A DNA stretch of 64,000 bases from Nonomuraea pusilla (GTDB lineage Bacteria; Actinomycetota; Actinomycetes; Streptosporangiales; Streptosporangiaceae): contig NZ_FOBF01000014.1 in assembly GCF_900109355.1 (NCBI RefSeq), positions 124,001 through 188,000 on the forward strand, in the 5' to 3' direction. A program made the position numbers and the translations under genes. Below, in pieces: positions 24,018 to 33,451 of the stretch. Under the pieces are notes generated by a model. That model saw only the letters and a list, made by a program, of their open reading frames with translations. It had not been told where the DNA came from and searched no databases. The first letter of the stretch is position 1. Every line of letters begins with the position of its first letter.

Positions 24018-24722
24018 ATGGTCCAAGGCACCCGCGGCGAGCTCATCAGTCGGCTGGCCGAGGCGATCAGGTCCGTCACGACCGCGCACCCGCTACGGGT
24101 CGCCATCGACGGGCCGCCCGCCGCCGGAAAGACCACGCTGGCCGACGAACTCGCCGTCGTCCTGCACGCGCAGGGTCGCGACATCATCCGCGCGACCATC
24201 GATGACTTCCTCTTCCCCCGCGCACAACGGTACCGACGCGGCCGATACTCGGCCGAAGGCTGCTACTTCGACGCCCACGACCACGCCGCGCTGTGCCGGG
24301 TCCTGCTCGATCCGCTGGGCGCAGGGGGAGACCGAAGGTTCCAGCACGCGGTCTACGACAGAGACACGGACACCCCATGCTCCCCGCCGGCCACGACCGC
24401 CCCAGCAGATGCCGTCCTGCTCTTCGACGGCGTCTTCCTCCTGCGCCCAGAACTCATCGACCGGTGGGACCTGCGCATCTTCGTGTCCGTCCCCTTCGAG
24501 CAGACAGTAGATCGCGCTCGGGACCGAAGCACAGCACTGGCCGGATCCACCGCCGACACCGCCGAAATCGAACGGTCCTGGCACAACCGATATATCCCCT
24601 CCCAACAGCTCTACTTCGCCACAGCCCGCCCAACAGACCACGCCGACATCATCGTGTACAACGATCAGCTCCAACGGCCGACCTGGGAAGTCCGACCACA
24701 CTCATCGATACACAAGATCTGA
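24018..24722 (+). CDS. Uridine kinase-like P-loop protein
   Basis: 234-residue cytoplasmic nucleoside-kinase-like protein. Walker A is AIDGPPAAGKTTLADEL at about 30-46; then come ATIDDFLFPRAQRYRRGRYS, the DDF substrate loop of the uridine kinase family, and VLLFDGVFLLRPELIDRWDL. A late segment, YFATARPTDHADIIVYND, resembles the family's closing strand. It would phosphorylate a nucleoside or related metabolite with ATP; the exact substrate is not evident. The ATG at 24018 follows AGGGAGG. It is an intact gene between two decayed regions and has a hairpin just after its stop. Confidence 0.85.
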   Translation: MVQGTRGELISRLAEAIRSVTTAHPLRVAIDGPPAAGKTTLADELAVVLHAQGRDIIRATIDDFLFPRAQRYRRGRYSAEGCYFDAHDHAALCRVLLDPLGAGGDRRFQHAVYDRDTDTPCSPPATTAPADAVLLFDGVFLLRPELIDRWDLRIFVSVPFEQTVDRARDRSTALAGSTADTAEIERSWHNRYIPSQQLYFATARPTDHADIIVYNDQLQRPTWEVRPHSSIHKI

Positions 24723-24740
24723 CGATTGCTCGGTTCTCGG

Positions 24741-24761
24741 GGCAGGCCGCGTCAGCCTGCC
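24741..24761. terminator. Hairpin after the uridine kinase-like gene
   Basis: GGCAGGC (24741-24747) pairs with GCCTGCC (24755-24761) around a 7-nt loop, 18 bases after the stop at 24722. Confidence 0.6.
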
Positions 24762-24804
24762 ATCGGGCTGTCGCCCTGGCCGAAGGCCAGTCTTGGCGTG
24801 ACGC

Positions 24805-24945
24805 ATGGACACCTCTACGGCCGATTTCGGGAAGACCTATGCGATAGCGAACCAAAAGGGCGGCGTGGGCAAGGTCGCCACCACGATCGACCTTGGAGGT
24901 GTGCTCGCGGAGCAAGACGATCGCGTTCTGATCCAGGTCCAGTCA
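24805..24945 (+). pseudogene. ParA N-terminal remnant
   Basis: About 45 codons match the start of a ParA/Soj partition ATPase: TYAIANQKGGVGKVATTIDL then GGVLAEQDDRVLIQVQ, after which similarity ends. The deviant Walker box has Val-Ala where the conserved GKTT threonines belong, and the ATPase core, switch and DNA-binding parts are absent. It is non-functional and may be a trace of a chromosomal duplication or an old plasmid or element. Confidence 0.65.
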
Positions 24946-24956
24946 GCGGCTCGTGA

Positions 24957-25139
24957 GTGGTCAAGCGAAAGGTCTCCTGGCCGGCCGGCCGTCGCCGATG
25001 GCACCGCCGCTACGAGCGCCGGGCCGACCGCTTTGAGCCCTCCCTCGCCATCGCCAGCACTTTTAGCCCGGACGACCGCGTCAGGCCATTCGTCGCCATC
25101 GTCACCGCCCTCATGCGCTGCCGCCGGCTGACCAGATGA
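24957..25139 (+). mobile_element. Possible IS5-like transposase tail
   Basis: A short frame ends with GRRRWHRRYERRADRFEPSL and, further on, IVTALMRCRRLTR before a stop. The WHR-RYERRAD pattern and the terminal RRL resemble the last ~50 residues of IS5-family transposases, but the match is weak and the middle is not conserved. The remaining part of this gap, 25140-25405, shows no gene I can support. Confidence 0.35.
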
Positions 25140-25405
25140 GACGATGTCCAAGGAGACGGGCATGAACGCGCACACCAGCTCAATCCTCCGCGGCCTGGGC
25201 CAAATGGCTCTACACCGAGGGCGTCGGTTGGAAGGCCAGGAACGACTGCGGCGTCTCGCTCCCACGACCGCGTCTCGGGCCACAGCCACGTCTCATCATC
25301 CTGACCGCGAGCCAACTCGACGGTGGGATGCCTTGGTCCCTTGGCGTTGACGGGCTCACCCGGATGGCTCTGGCGACCCGGTGAAGAAGGATCAGGAGCG
25401 CAGCC

Positions 25406-25789
25406 TCAGGGGGTCGTCGCGGCCTGCTCCGAGTCGCTGCGGAGGACGCAGAACTCGTTGCCCTCCGGGTCGGCGAGAACGGCCCAGCCGGTGCCGTCGG
25501 GGTTGCGGCGGTCGGCGACGAAGATCGCGCCCAGCCCGAGTAGCCGCTCCACCTCCGCTTCGCGCGAGGTCTCCGGACGCAGGCAGAGGTGGAATCGGTT
25601 CTTGACCGTTTTGGGCTCCGGCACCTGGTTGAAGTACAGCATCGGCCCCTGCGGCAGCGGAACCTGCGTTTCCTCATCCCCCGGCTTGACGTCGGGGTGC
25701 ATGGGGCAGCCGGTTACTTCGCTCCAGAACCGGGCCAGCTCGTAAGCATTCGCGCAGTCGATCGCCACGTTCTGCACTACGGAGACCAT
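25406..25789 (-). CDS. VOC family (glyoxalase-like) protein
   Basis: 127-residue protein of the vicinal-oxygen-chelate fold, starting MVSVVQNVAIDCANAYELAR, the usual first strand and helix (ARFWSEVTGC). It contains LYFNQVPEPKTVKNRFHLCL and, near the end, GTGWAVLADPEGNEFCVL, the conserved DPEGNEF strand whose Glu often binds metal. Actinobacteria carry many such proteins, some acting in antibiotic or aldehyde detoxification; substrate is unknown here. The ATG at 25789 is preferred over an upstream one that would add ten residues outside the fold. Confidence 0.88.
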   Translation of the reverse strand: MVSVVQNVAIDCANAYELARFWSEVTGCPMHPDVKPGDEETQVPLPQGPMLYFNQVPEPKTVKNRFHLCLRPETSREAEVERLLGLGAIFVADRRNPDGTGWAVLADPEGNEFCVLRSDSEQAATTP

Positions 25790-26041
25790 GCAGACATTCT
25801 GCAGCATGATCGGAAACAAGAAGCAAACTCATCAATCCTTCTCCCTGGCCCGTCCTGATCCGGGCATGAGGCTTGCGGGTGGCTCGGATGCCGACGGCCG
25901 CGAGCCGCGGGCGGACCGTTCGGGGAACTGGGGAGGAGGGGTGCGGCGCGACCACGAAGACCCGCGGGCCTTACCGGGACCGCGTTCGATGCCGTCCTCC
26001 GAGACTTCCAACGCATCAGGACGTCGACGTCCTACCCGGTG

Positions 26042-26213
26042 CCCCTCGCGACGCCACCCGAGACCCCGGCCCTCTCGCGACGCCACCCGGGACCCCGGCC
26101 CCCACGCAACGCCACCCGAGACCCCGGCCCCCGCGCAACACCGCCCGGGCCCCGGATCTCTCGCGGTGCCGTCGCGGACTCCGGACCCCGCGCGACGCCG
26201 CCTCGGATCCCGG
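26042..26213. repeat. Six-unit 28-29 bp tandem repeat
   Basis: Units at 26042-26069, 26070-26098, 26099-26127, 26128-26155, 26156-26184 and 26185-26213 share the pattern CGCGACGCCACCCGAGACC followed by CCGG. The first three units are nearly identical and the last three diverge. The array is in the 25790-26261 gap beyond the VOC gene, where I see no gene. The strand asymmetry (C-rich on plus) is strong. Confidence 0.85.
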
Positions 26214-26261
26214 GCCGGCAGTGGGGGTCAGCCCGTGAAGGTTCTGCTGGTGGCAGTCGCG

Positions 26262-27329
26262 TCAACCGTGCCCTTCGTCGAGGAGCGCGGTCAGTGGCGT
26301 GAGCCAGGGAGCCCGGGCCGGCCCCATGGCGGCGTCGAGTTCGGACGGCGTCGGCAGGCGGGCGCGGACGATCGCGGGCGCGACGAGGTTCTGGACGGCG
26401 TGCATGAGGAGGTCGGCCATCGAGTAGCGGGGGTCGACGGTGAGGGCGCGTTCGAGGGCGATGGTGGCCAGGACGTTGTCGCCCGCCCGCCAGGACGCCA
26501 TCGCCAGCAGCGACGCCGCCGGAGGGCAGAAGCGCGGCTCCAGCCGCCGCGTGAGGTCTTTCCAGAGGGGCGCGTGGGACTCGTGCAGGAGTGTCCACGC
26601 CTCGTCGCGGATCCTGATGACGGTGAGGTCGAGGCCTAGCCTGGCCGCTTCGGCGTCGTCGAGAGGCTCGCCCCTCGCGTGGGCGCCCAGCGCCGCGCGG
26701 AGCCTGACCAGGCCTTCGGCCACGAAGCGGCGGGCGTAGGCGTCGGGATCGGCGGCGCCGGCCGCCATCGCCGCCCGGACCTCCGCGACGGCCTCGGCGG
26801 TGGCGCGGCGCATGGCGACCCGGACCGGCCCTTCGGCGGGCGCGATGGTACGTTCCAGGGCGCCCCGGTCGGGGAGCGCGACCATGCCCTGCACCGTGGC
26901 CTCGGCGGCCACCCGCGTGGTGCTCGGGTCGTACGGGGTGCCCTCGGGCGGGCAGCACGTGGGCTGGTCGCAGATGTACGACCAGTAGCGGCCCTCGTGG
27001 ACGCGCAGCACCTCCCCCACGGTGACGCCGGAGGAGGCGGCGGCGCGGCGGGCCTCGTCGGCGGCCGGGGTGACCTTCTCGCCGGGGCCGTAGCCGACGA
27101 CGACGGCCTCGGTGACGTCCTCTCTCCGGAACAGGGCGGCCAGCGGGGCCAGGGTGCCGGGCGGGAACGGCAGGTTCCACCTGGCCACGACCTTGGCCTG
27201 GCGCTCGGCGATGCCGATCACGATGAGGCTGTCGTGGGGGTGGAAGCCGACGAGGTAGGGGACGGCGGCCAGGATGTCGACCGGGCTGGTCAGGGTGAGG
27301 CAGGGCTGGGGGGCTGCGTTGGTCGTCAT
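26262..27329 (-). CDS. DUF4192 domain protein
   Basis: 355-residue actinobacterial protein. It starts MTTNAAPQPCLTLTSPVDIL and shows the DUF4192 hallmarks: AAVPYLVGFHPHDSLIVIGI near the N-terminus, a central VVVGYGPGEKVTPAADEARR, RYWSYICDQPTCCPPEGTPY, and the C-terminal LLAMASWRAGDNVLATIALE with DPRYSMADLL. Function is unknown; the family is cytoplasmic and common in Actinobacteria. The open frame continues upstream to 28019 through repeats and a transposase remnant, but the ATG at 27329 with TGAGG upstream fits the family start. Confidence 0.9.
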   Translation of the reverse strand: MTTNAAPQPCLTLTSPVDILAAVPYLVGFHPHDSLIVIGIAERQAKVVARWNLPFPPGTLAPLAALFRREDVTEAVVVGYGPGEKVTPAADEARRAAASSGVTVGEVLRVHEGRYWSYICDQPTCCPPEGTPYDPSTTRVAAEATVQGMVALPDRGALERTIAPAEGPVRVAMRRATAEAVAEVRAAMAAGAADPDAYARRFVAEGLVRLRAALGAHARGEPLDDAEAARLGLDLTVIRIRDEAWTLLHESHAPLWKDLTRRLEPRFCPPAASLLAMASWRAGDNVLATIALERALTVDPRYSMADLLMHAVQNLVAPAIVRARLPTPSELDAAMGPARAPWLTPLTALLDEGHG

Positions 27330-27436
27330 GGGCCTCAGAGTGGCCTGAGGGGGCGCCGGCGGCTGCGGCCGAACCTGGTTCTGGGGATGAACGGCCAACC
27401 GCCCGCCCACCCTGTGGACGAGCAGCCCTACCCGAT

Positions 27437-27516
27437 CCGGCCCTGCGGGCGAGCGACGCCACCCCGTTCCGGCCCTGCAGGCGAGCGACACCACCCCGTT
27501 CCGGCCTTGCATGCGC
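27437..27516. repeat. 32-bp tandem repeat
   Basis: 27437-27468 and 27469-27500 are 32-bp units (CCGGCCCTGCGGGCGAGCGA start) differing at two positions; a third partial unit follows from 27501. The interval 27330-28289 upstream of the DUF4192 gene has no intact gene, only repeats and a transposase remnant. Confidence 0.85.
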
Positions 27517-27656
27517 GCCCCATCCCTGCCCACCGTGTGGATGATCACCACACCACCCGTGCTCTGTGGGCCTCCTGCCGTCGCCAGCGAACGACCGGTA
27601 AGGGGCCCGCCGGTGGACGGTGGGGCCCACCGCAGACGCGGTGGGGTCCGCCCGGT

Positions 27657-27800
27657 GAAAGATAGGGGCAGCCGGCGACGGTCTCCTGGGGAAGGGTAGG
27701 CCCACCGGCAGACGATCCGCCGGGGAAGGGTGGGGCCGCCGGCAGACGGGGCGGTCCGCCGGCGGGCGGGACGGTGAAGGGTAGGGCCAGCAGGTGAGCT
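27657..27800. repeat. 34-bp degenerate tandem repeat
   Basis: Units starting GAAAGATAGG (27657), GAAGGGTAGG (27691), GAAGGGTGGG (27725) and GAAGGGTAGG (27776) are spaced 34, 34 and 51 bp. Each continues with a CCGGCAGACG-like block. Unit lengths are not multiples of three. Confidence 0.7.
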
Positions 27801-27849
27801 GTGAATGTGGCCCCTATGTGACCTTCTTGAACGCTGGGGCCCTTTGCTG

Positions 27850-28115
27850 GGCTCCTGCAGATCGGTGAGGATCTGCTGCCAGATGCCGGCGCGCTGCCGG
27901 TGGCGGGACAGGGTCGTAGCAGGGGGCGGAGACCACCACGGCGCCCCGGTCCGGGGCCGGGGCCGGGGCCGGGGCCGGGGGCGCCATAGCATGCCGTCGA
28001 TCAGCTGCCGGCTGCTCACATTCGGCGGACGTCCTTGCCTGGCGGGCAGGCGGGTTCGGCTCCAGGGCCGCCAACTGCGGGTCCGTGAGGGCGTGTCGTC
28101 TCGTCAGTGCTGTGT
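27850..28115 (-). mobile_element. IS5-type transposase N-terminal remnant with GGGGCC expansion
   Basis: In two frames the minus strand encodes HALTDPQLAALEP, then QGRPPNVSSRQLIDGMLWR, TGAPWW and IWQQILTDLQ, the ordered landmarks of the N-terminal part of IS5-family transposases (LTD-W-LEPLLP, GRPP, ILWR-RTGAPWRDLP, W-RIL-LQ). A frameshift lies near 28045. Between LWR and TGAPW, five GGGGCC units (27951-27981) insert a Pro-Arg run absent from any transposase. The catalytic half is missing. Confidence 0.75.
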
Positions 28116-28289
28116 CGGCTGCGAGGTCTTCGGAGGTTCGTTCGACGACCAGGCAGAACGAACCTCCGGGGACCCTTCTGGCAGCATGCCCGGCCATGTC
28201 GCGATCTTCTGAGGCAATGCCGTCCGGTCAGCGCGAGAGCGTCCGCCGCCGGCTGTGGCGCTTGCCCGGCCCACCGGTCTCCGGCGTGT

Positions 28290-28772
28290 TCACTGCTCCT
28301 CCCGGTCGGTCAGCTCGCGCAGGCGGCGTAGCAGCGCCGCCTGGCGGGCATGGGCGCGTACCGCCAGCGCCAGGGCCACCGCGACGAACAGGCCCCCGAC
28401 CGCCAGGGGGAGCCCCACGCCGGTGCCGCGCTGCACGGCCGTCATCGTCACCACTGCCGTGGTGGCCAGCGAGGCGGCCAGTCCGATCCAGGCGGCGATC
28501 ACCTGATCGGTGGCGAACAGCACGACACGGCGCGTCAGCAGCCACCCGCCGTACCCGGCCCAGGCCACGCAGAACACGGTGAGCACCGCGAACGCCACCT
28601 GGGTACGGTCGGGCAGCGGGCCCGGCTCCGACCACCACAGCGTGACCATGAACACCGCTCCGGCCACGCCGGCCAGCAGCGTCGCCACCGCCCCGATCCG
28701 CGTCCTCCGCGACAGCGCGGGCGCCAGCCGCTCGATCAGGTCCTGCGCCGACAGGCGCGGCTCTTCGGTCAT
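28290..28772 (-). CDS. Membrane protein coupled to ECF sigma factor
   Basis: 160-residue protein with a short cytoplasmic N-terminus (MTEEPRLSAQDLIERLAPAL) and four hydrophobic segments, ending in a basic stretch (RAHARQAALLRRLRELTD). Its ATG overlaps the stop of the sigma factor gene by four bases. No zinc-binding anti-sigma (ZAS) motif or named domain is visible, so a role as anti-sigma factor is suggested only by position and membrane topology. Confidence 0.8.
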   Translation of the reverse strand: MTEEPRLSAQDLIERLAPALSRRTRIGAVATLLAGVAGAVFMVTLWWSEPGPLPDRTQVAFAVLTVFCVAWAGYGGWLLTRRVVLFATDQVIAAWIGLAASLATTAVVTMTAVQRGTGVGLPLAVGGLFVAVALALAVRAHARQAALLRRLRELTDREEQ

Positions 28773-29293
28773 GGCCTGTGTCCCTTCTCCTCCAGTTGCT
28801 CGCGCAGCAGACGACGGGCGCGGTTGAGCCGGGACTTGACCGTCCCGGCCGGGATCCGGCAGATGTGCGCGCATTCCTCCACCGGCAGGTCCTCCAGGTA
28901 GAACAGGACGAGGATCTCCCGCTCCGGCGCCGGCAGCGCCGCCAGCACGCTCACCAGCGCGGCACGGTCGACCATGGCCTCGACCGGGTCCTCGGTGACC
29001 TCTTCGTCCACCTCCCATGCCTCCTCGGGCCGGGCGTACTCGCCGCGCAGCCGGTCGGTGACCGACCGCCTGGCGATCGTGAACAGCCACGGCGCGAACC
29101 GGCCCGGCTCCCTGAGCCTGGGCAGACCGCGGACCACGGCCAGCCAGACCTCCTGGGTGACGTCGTCGGCCCGGTCGGCGTCCAGCATGCGTCGCACGTA
29201 CGTCCACACCGGCACGCGCCACCGGGCCAGCAGTTCGGCCAGCGCCGCGCGCTCGCCCAACTGGGCACGCACCACCAGCAACTCATCGGTCAT
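28769..29293 (-). CDS. ECF RNA polymerase sigma factor
   Basis: 174-residue sigma-70 family protein with region 2 at about 20-85 (VPVWTYVRRMLDADRADDVT, QEVWLAVVRGLPRLREPGRF, APWLFTIARRSVTDRLRGEY) and region 4 at about 112-165 (LPAPEREILVLFYLEDLPVE, ECAHICRIPAGTVKSRLNRA). These bind the -10 and -35 elements of target promoters. There is no region 3, as expected for ECF. An ATG with GGGAGGAC upstream starts it, and it is co-translated with a four-TM membrane protein that may regulate it. Confidence 0.93.
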   Translation of the reverse strand: MTDELLVVRAQLGERAALAELLARWRVPVWTYVRRMLDADRADDVTQEVWLAVVRGLPRLREPGRFAPWLFTIARRSVTDRLRGEYARPEEAWEVDEEVTEDPVEAMVDRAALVSVLAALPAPEREILVLFYLEDLPVEECAHICRIPAGTVKSRLNRARRLLREQLEEKGHRP

Positions 29294-29411
29294 CTCGTCC
29301 TCCCGTCATCCAGGACAGTCGGGAGGGAAGCCGGACGGGTTCACGTTCTCGGCAGGTACGGCGCTCCCGTGTGGAGTGCGGCATCGGCCTGCTCGTACGC
29401 TCCAGCACTGA

Positions 29412-29454
29412 GAAGACCCCCGGATGCGGGTCCTCACCGCTCACGGGGGTCTTC
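29412..29454. terminator. Hairpin between ECF operon promoter and EI24 gene
   Basis: GAAGACCCCC (29412-29421) pairs perfectly with GGGGGTCTTC (29445-29454) around a 23-nt loop, 65 bases downstream of the EI24 gene stop on the minus strand. It would insulate the sigma factor gene from upstream transcription. Confidence 0.65.
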
Positions 29455-29518
29455 GTGTCACGTCACGCCCGGCTGACCGTTCATGGACGGGCCGGTCGCG
29501 TCAGGCGGCCTGCTCGGG

Positions 29519-30274
29519 TCAGGCGTCCGCCGGGGTCGGGTTGGTGGGGGTGGTGAGGCGGGTGCGGACGAGGAGGGCGGCGCCGGCCACCGCCGCCGGC
29601 ATGGCGATCACCGCGACGAACGGCACCAGGAACAGCAGGAACACCCCCACCCCGAAGCCCAGCGTGCAGGCCAGGTTGCCGCGCAGCAGCCGGAACCGCT
29701 CCTTGCGGGCGTGGCCGCGCCGTTCGAGCGCCAGCGTGGTCAGTTCGACCGTCAGGAAGAAGCCGGACACGAACGCGCCCACCACCGGCACGACCGTCTG
29801 CCCGACCACCGGCACGAACCCGAGGAAGAACAGCGGCACCGTGAAGAGCAGCACGTACAGCAGGGTGACGAGGCTGTCCCTGATGGAGCGGGGCAGGGTG
29901 CGCCACCACGGCTGCTCCTCGGCGCCGGGCAGCGGGTCGACCTCGGCCGACAGCCGCTCGTAGAACGGCTCGCCGATCACGAGGGTGACGGCGGTGAACG
30001 TCAGGACGGCCAGCGCCAGCCCGCCGAGGAAGAGGGCGGCGGCCACGAGCCAGCGGAACAGTTCGCGCCAGCCCCAGGTGTCGGCGAACGGGGTGAGGAA
30101 CTCGGCCAGGGACGTGGCGTTCGACCCGAGGAAGATCAGGGCCACCACGTACACGACGAACGCGATGAGGGCGGGGATCAGCCCGAACAGCCACCATTTG
30201 CCGTGCCTGGCCACCCATCCCAGGCCCTGGAAGAAGAAGCCGATGCCGGCCGCGAAGTCGCGTACTGATCGCAT
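29519..30274 (-). CDS. EI24/CysZ-like membrane protein
   Basis: 251-residue integral membrane protein of the EI24 (CysZ) family with about six hydrophobic segments. Typical family elements are FAAGIGFFFQGLGWVARHGK at the start, the loop VIGEPFYERLSAEVDPLPG, and GFVPVVGQTVVPVVGAFVSG with the following LALERRGHARKERFRLLRGN. CysZ proteins conduct sulfate, but actinobacterial EI24 members next to maf have no proven substrate. It ends the minus-strand run of genes from 34354, starting 10 bp after maf. Confidence 0.88.
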   Translation of the reverse strand: MRSVRDFAAGIGFFFQGLGWVARHGKWWLFGLIPALIAFVVYVVALIFLGSNATSLAEFLTPFADTWGWRELFRWLVAAALFLGGLALAVLTFTAVTLVIGEPFYERLSAEVDPLPGAEEQPWWRTLPRSIRDSLVTLLYVLLFTVPLFFLGFVPVVGQTVVPVVGAFVSGFFLTVELTTLALERRGHARKERFRLLRGNLACTLGFGVGVFLLFLVPFVAVIAMPAAVAGAALLVRTRLTTPTNPTPADA

Positions 30275-30284
30275 GCCCGGCAGG

Positions 30285-30866
30285 CTAGCGCCAGAACGAC
30301 GTGACCGTGTAGCCCAGCTCGTCGAACAGGTCGCGCAGCAGCGGCAGGGAGATGCCGAGGACGTTGCCGTGGTCGCCTTCGATGCCTTCGACGAACCAGC
30401 CGCCGCGCCCCTCGATGCTGAAGGCGCCGGCGAGGCCGAGCGGCTCGCCGGTGGCGACGTACGCGTCGATCTCCTCCTGGGTGGGCTGGCCGAAGCGCAC
30501 GACGGTGGTGGCGACTTCGGCGGCCTGGCGCCCGGCGGCGACGTCGATGACGCAGTGGCCGGTGACCAGGCGGGCGGTGCGGCCGCGCAGCAGCCGCCAC
30601 CGCTCGCGCGCCTCGTCGGCGTCGGCGGGCTTGCCGTACGGGCGGCCGTCGAGCTCCAGGATGGAGTCGCAGCCGATGACCAGCCCCTCGTCCAGTTCGC
30701 TCGCCACCTTCTCGGCCTTCGCCTTGGCGAGCACGAGGCTCAGCGCGGCGGGGCTGTGCGCGGTGAAGGCGTCCTCGTCGACTCCGCTGACGATCACTTT
30801 GGGGTCGAGGCCGGCGTTGCGCAGCAGAGCGAGCCGGGCGGGTGAGGCTGAGGCCAGGACGATCAC
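30285..30866 (-). CDS. maf: Maf-type nucleoside triphosphate pyrophosphatase
   Basis: 193-residue cytoplasmic hydrolase that removes non-canonical or excess nucleotides (dTTP/UTP or m7GTP in characterised members) to monophosphate and pyrophosphate. The start MIVLASASPARLALLRNAGL is the signature SASPRR-type substrate loop. Further motifs are VIGCDSILELDGRPYGKP with the catalytic Asp, and the closing FSIEGRGGWFVEGIEGDHGN followed by VLGISLPLL. Length is standard. It lies in a same-strand series with ftsH and EI24 genes. Confidence 0.94.
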   Translation of the reverse strand: MIVLASASPARLALLRNAGLDPKVIVSGVDEDAFTAHSPAALSLVLAKAKAEKVASELDEGLVIGCDSILELDGRPYGKPADADEARERWRLLRGRTARLVTGHCVIDVAAGRQAAEVATTVVRFGQPTQEEIDAYVATGEPLGLAGAFSIEGRGGWFVEGIEGDHGNVLGISLPLLRDLFDELGYTVTSFWR

Positions 30867-30882
30867 CGTTTCAGCTTACCGG

Positions 30883-31428
30883 TCACCAGTCGGGGTTCTG
30901 CGCGCCGTGGGCCTGCTGCCAGACGGGCCCGTCGAACACCGCGATCAGCACCTCGTCCAGGTCGCGGGGCAGGGCGGCCCGTTCCCGTTCGAGCCGGGCG
31001 GCGACTTCGGCGGCGTCGAGCCGGTCGCGCGCGGCGTGCTCGGCGAGCAGCGACATGACCATGGGGGCGATGAGCGGCAGCAGCTTCATGACGGGTCCGG
31101 CGTCGACGCCGGCGAGCCGGGCGACGCCCCACGCGGCCTCCTCGACGCCCTGGCCGCCGAGGACGTGGGTGAGGATGCCGAGGCCGTCGCGGGTGAGCGA
31201 GGCGACGTCGGAGTTGAACGGGTCAGCGTCGGCGTGCTCGTCGAGCGCGCCGCGCAGCGCCTCGGCGCCCTCGGGGTGCTCGGCGTTGTCGGCGAGGCCG
31301 CCCACGACCACGCCGGACGCCGCCTCGATCACCTCGCGGGCCTTGTCACGGCCGGTGCCGAGCATCGCGGCGATCTGTTCGAGGCCGGGGTCGCCCAGCC
31401 CGTCGAGAACCTCATCGATGAGTGCCAC
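30883..31428 (-). CDS. DUF937 domain protein
   Basis: 181-residue soluble protein with the DUF937 pattern: EVLDGLGDPGLEQIAAMLGT, ARDKAREVIEAASGVVVGGL-like helices, PFNSDVASLTRDGLGILTHV then LGGQGVEEAAWGVARLAGVD and the MKLLPLIAPMVMSLL core helix. These proteins are related to YidB and of unknown function. The GTG at 31428 has GGGGGA six bases upstream; an ATG at 31446 would add six residues. The gene sits between ftsH and maf on the same strand. Confidence 0.85.
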   Translation of the reverse strand: MALIDEVLDGLGDPGLEQIAAMLGTGRDKAREVIEAASGVVVGGLADNAEHPEGAEALRGALDEHADADPFNSDVASLTRDGLGILTHVLGGQGVEEAAWGVARLAGVDAGPVMKLLPLIAPMVMSLLAEHAARDRLDAAEVAARLERERAALPRDLDEVLIAVFDGPVWQQAHGAQNPDW

Positions 31429-31496
31429 GAACGTCCCCCGAATCATCCGTGCGGGGAACCTTCCCTCGCCGGAGCCCGAGCAACGCCCGATTTGCA

Positions 31497-33431
<1,935 letters not shown>

Positions 33432-33451
33432 ATCGCCGCAACCATGATCTT

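Noticed and set aside
25144..25405. Short frames on both strands beside the VOC gene
   Set aside because: None shows a recognisable domain, ribosome site or consistent codon bias. They may be further element debris but cannot be supported.
27814..28197. A 127-codon minus-strand gene reading MAGHAARRV...
   Set aside because: Parts of it match transposase landmarks in more than one frame, so it is a frameshifted remnant and not an intact gene.
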